DNA from: Vigna angularis
Taxonomy: Eukaryota; Streptophyta; Magnoliopsida; Fabales; Fabaceae
Assembly: GCF_016808095.1 (NCBI RefSeq)
Contig: NC_068972.1
Coordinates: 37,479,029 to 37,543,028, forward strand
Direction of reading: 5' to 3'
DNA: 64,000 nt
A model generated the notes under the pieces. It ran no database searches and had not been told where the DNA came from. It saw only the letters and a program-made list of their open reading frames with translations. Both the position numbers and the translations under genes were made by a program. Positions 59,602 through 64,000 of the stretch are shown one piece after another. The stretch's first letter is position 1. Each line of letters starts with the position of its first letter.

Positions 59602-61103
59602 TGTAACATCCCAAAAATACAGCAATAAAATATATAATAGAATAATTACATTTAATAATATTTCAGTTCAGTCTTATACTAAGAAGAGCGTACGGTTATG
59701 GCCGAACGACCTTACAGACAGAGTTACAAATTTAAACTGTACAGCGGTACAAAACTATCCGAACGGTTTACAAAATAATATACCGATCGGTCATACATAA
59801 CAAAAGGGGAAGGTGATCGAACGACCACCTCACTACAAAAACTAAACTATTGACCGAACGTTCTACTGTTCGGTCTTAACTTCAACCTCGACCAAATTTT
59901 CTTCTTCCAGCGCATCTTCCAACAGCTCGTCCCCTTCTGCTCACATCCACACGGATGATCATTACAGCGACAAGACAAACGTACAATACAAGACAAGACA
60001 GGAAACACAGGGTAAGCTTATGTAATTTAATTCATGCATAAACATACATTTCAAACAATCCCACACACAAGATAAATTTCATCATACATATCATACAAAG
60101 CCTATTACTAGACTGACTGTCCGGACTGTATGAAATTTGTGTAGCTACAGGCGTTCGTGCACCTGGGTGATGTAGTAACTGGGATGCCCTCAACAGCTGC
60201 CACTCGAGGTTAGTCCTATCTGTCCAAAGTACCCCTAAGGACTAGGACCTCCTGCCGTTCCCACACATGACCTACCCTCCTCTACGTGAAGACGAGTACT
60301 CATAGAACATTAGGATGAACAGCCAGCTTAGCATGCCCACAGTCATACTTTACAAATTCCAATATTCATACATGAGTCGTTCCTCCCCAGAACGCTCGTC
60401 CATAATCCACAACATTTCCATATCACATTTTCTTCATCTTTCATTAATAAACATCTCATTTAACCACCTCGTACAAAGATTCATGAGGATTCCAAATAAC
60501 GAACGTTCAACCCGAACTCAGAACGAGACCGAACACGTAGAGCGAGATCGAGAGATTCAAATTTAAGAATAGATTAAGGCCAAGGGGTTGATATCTGGTT
60601 GAGAAAGATAACGAGTACAATCATATATCACCAGAAACTAATGGAACGAACGCCAATTACAACATTGAGCCAATTAGATGAACTGACTCTTGAGAACTCT
60701 AATTGAACATCAAAAAGACCAAACCAAGAACAAAGACTCCAGAATGAAACCAATGAATAAGGATATTTCAAGGCATTCAAAACTAATACTTAGAATGATT
60801 CACATGAAGAAACCGAACACTTGTGAATACTTAGTTTAATTGAGTTTAGTATCAAGAAATCCAAATGTCAGTCAAAGACTGAACACTATAGTGAGCGAAC
60901 CCTAGAGGGCTTGAACGAACGCTCGTATTAGGAAGTTTAACTTAAGGAGATAGAACGAGTGCCTGGTGTAGGACCAAACACTTGTTTAGGACGAACACCT
61001 GGTATGAGACCAAATGCTACTAAACTTAAAGAGAAAAGCCTTGATAATTATACCTAAATACTATTGGGATAGTGTTTAAGAATAACTACAATATACAATT
61101 ACT

Positions 61104-62508
<1,405 letters not shown>

Positions 62509-63482
62509 ATATATATATATATATATACATATATATATAGATACTTAAATTTATAACGGGACACCAAGACACAGCTATACTTGGCCGAACGCTCAAGCAT
62601 AGTGATTCGAAATGCAGACGCTCGTCCTCAAATAGGATTCTTCCCAAATGAAAGAATCCACTTCTGACCAAGTTTACTAGAATTACCGAACGGTCAAGGA
62701 CCGTTCAGTAATTAACGTACACTTTCTTAGGAGAATTTCATATCAGGGTCATTTATATTCCAACTCATTTCTTAACCTAAAGTTCATAACTTTATACATT
62801 CATATCATAATCACTTTCATATTTCATACCATCCAAACATAACTCAGTCGTATTTCATTTCCACTCATTAAATAAACGAACGTTCATGCAGTACAACAAC
62901 ATACAAATTAAATTAAATAAACTTCCCTTACCTTTTAAGGTAGTCGAACGTTCACAGATACGAACTAGGGTTCTCCTTCTAACAGAGGTCTTAACGTTCT
63001 ACGGCACGTTCTAAGAATTATAACCAACATAAAACCAGAAAGATACTCAGAATGATAGGATCAACTCATGCAACCAAGAATCTAGGTTTGCATGTTACAG
63101 AAAACACACGAATAGAGGAAGGATGAACTTACCAGTTCAGAATCCGAAACTGATTTGTTGAAACGATTGTCCTCTACGCCGGAAGAGTAGAACTGGTGCC
63201 TGAACGGTGATCGGAGAAGAGAAAAGGTGAGAATTTGTAGAGAGAAGGGATATCTTTTAGAGAGAAGGAGGAGAAAATGAGAATTTCAGAGTTTGGAGAA
63301 GGAGGGTGCATGCAGAGAGTGTGACGGGAGTTTAAAAAAAATTAGTTTTGCTTCCCTCATCAAAACGAGCATCCGCTCATCTGCTGATACCTGCCTTCCA
63401 CTATTTGATTTCCAAATCCTCGCTGCTTGACACCTGGCGTCCGTTCAGAGGGGTTTTGGGTGCGTTTTTAATGGTTCTGACA

Positions 63483-63494
63483 TTCCCCCTAACT
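63483..63494 (-). promoter_or_regulatory. polypurine tract of the retrotransposon
   Basis: AGTTAGGGGGAA on the minus strand ends exactly where the LTR TG begins, the normal plus-strand priming position in LTR retrotransposons. Confidence 0.8.
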
Positions 63495-63517
63495 ACAAAA
63501 ATTTTCGTCCTCGAAAA

Positions 63518-64000
63518 TTAATACTTACCCGAAAACAGATAGGGATACAAGTCCCTCATGGCATCTTCCACTTCCCACGTAGAGTCGCCAGTCTTCTCGT
63601 CCCACACCACTCTCACCAATTTGATGGCTTTCCTCTTGTAGTACTTGGTGCGGCTGTCTACAACACGAACTGGTTGCATCTCCAGCGTGCGGTCTTGACG
63701 AAGACGAACGTCCTCCAACTCCAGTATATGAGAAGGGTCGGCTATGTACTTCCGAAGTTGAGAAACGTGGAAGACTAGATGAAGATTGGATAGTTGAGGA
63801 GGCAAGGATAACTCGTACGCCACTAGTCCAATTCTTCTTAGGATTTGATAAGGCCCAACGAACTTGGGAGATAGCTTCTTGGGACGAACGGCTCTGCCTA
63901 CCTCAGTGGTTGGATTCAGTCTAAGGAAGACATGATCTCCTGCAGTGAACTCCATAGGCCTTCTTCTCTTGTTAGCGTAAGACTTCTGTCTGCTCCTCGA
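63518..64000 (-). CDS. gypsy retrotransposon polyprotein, C-terminal part (integrase end and chromodomain-like tail), partial
   Basis: An open minus-strand frame runs from the window edge to a stop at 63518, 160 residues, so the gene continues beyond the window. It starts SRSRQKSYANKRRRPMEF, then AGDHVFLRLNPTTEVGRA and KLSPKFVGPYQILRRIGLVA followed by YELSLPPQLSNLHLVFHVSQ with LRKYI, the typical gypsy integrase C-terminal region. The tail YYKRKAIKLVRVVWDE and STWEVEDAMRDLYPYLF resembles the chromodomain-type end of plant chromoviruses (Tekay/Del-like), which steers integration to heterochromatin. The stop is 24 bases from the polypurine tract. No break is visible in this part, so the element may be young. 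Confidence 0.88.
   Translation of the reverse strand, partial: SRSRQKSYANKRRRPMEFTAGDHVFLRLNPTTEVGRAVRPKKLSPKFVGPYQILRRIGLVAYELSLPPQLSNLHLVFHVSQLRKYIADPSHILELEDVRLRQDRTLEMQPVRVVDSRTKYYKRKAIKLVRVVWDEKTGDSTWEVEDAMRDLYPYLFSGKY

Overview
The window looks like a stretch of dicot plant nuclear genome, most likely a phaseoloid legume (Vigna/Phaseolus-like). This is inferred from very AT-rich intergenic DNA, intron-containing plant gene families (AOP-like 2-oxoglutarate dioxygenases, GASA peptide, plant F-box protein, C2H2-EAR protein), many (TA)n tracts, and a dense mix of plant LTR retrotransposons, CACTA, Mutator-like and hAT-like elements. No species call can be made from sequence reading alone. 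Exon models were built by hand from GT-AG boundaries and frame continuity between paralogues.

Region 1 (0-23 kb) is a dioxygenase cluster. Three apparently intact three-exon AOP-like 2OG-Fe(II) dioxygenase genes lie at 414-2880 (+), 5075-6175 (-) and 21169-22318 (+). Between them are relics of further copies: a 14-codon in-frame exon-1 scrap at 16832-16873, a duplicated upstream-type segment (13060-13510 and 16190-16510), and a duplicated flank (19505-19620 and 22855-22975). The gap is filled by a CACTA end with a Ptta/En/Spm-type coding fragment (13625-14816), a solo LTR (15358-15911), an old LTR (about 17.1-19.1 kb) and an unclassified GC-richer block (7.2-8.4 kb). A small unknown plant protein gene sits at 10995-11393 (-).

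Region 2 (23-40 kb) is gene-poor and full of short DNA transposons: a hAT-like element (23.85-24.95 kb), a Mutator-like element with a 10-bp target duplication (28315-29416), a foldback element (31.79-32.13 kb), a 361-bp MITE with a perfect 9-bp target duplication (35271-35631) and a probable hAT relative (36.8-38.6 kb). Two small single-exon genes are here: an 85-aa C2H2 zinc finger with a C-terminal EAR motif (30588-30845) and a 105-aa unknown protein (34285-34602).

Region 3 (40-64 kb) holds three more minus-oriented gypsy-type LTRs (40276-42447, 52418-59231, 59602-63482) alternating with a GASA cysteine-rich secreted peptide gene (44690-45304, -) and an F-box gene (50876-51613, +). Two of these LTRs carry tandem arrays inside them: six 95-bp units in the first, and about 4.3 kb of 26/31-bp satellite in the second. 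The third contains a nested long-TIR element and is joined, through a polypurine tract, to the 3' end of a pol gene that runs off the window. At 47533-48691 two diverged copies of another LTR face each other around a primer-binding-site remnant, giving a natural long hairpin with a TATA-like box in its left arm.

The genes do not form a pathway that can be read from sequence. The dioxygenase cluster is the only functional grouping. The most unusual structures are the satellite-bearing LTR and the inverted LTR pair.
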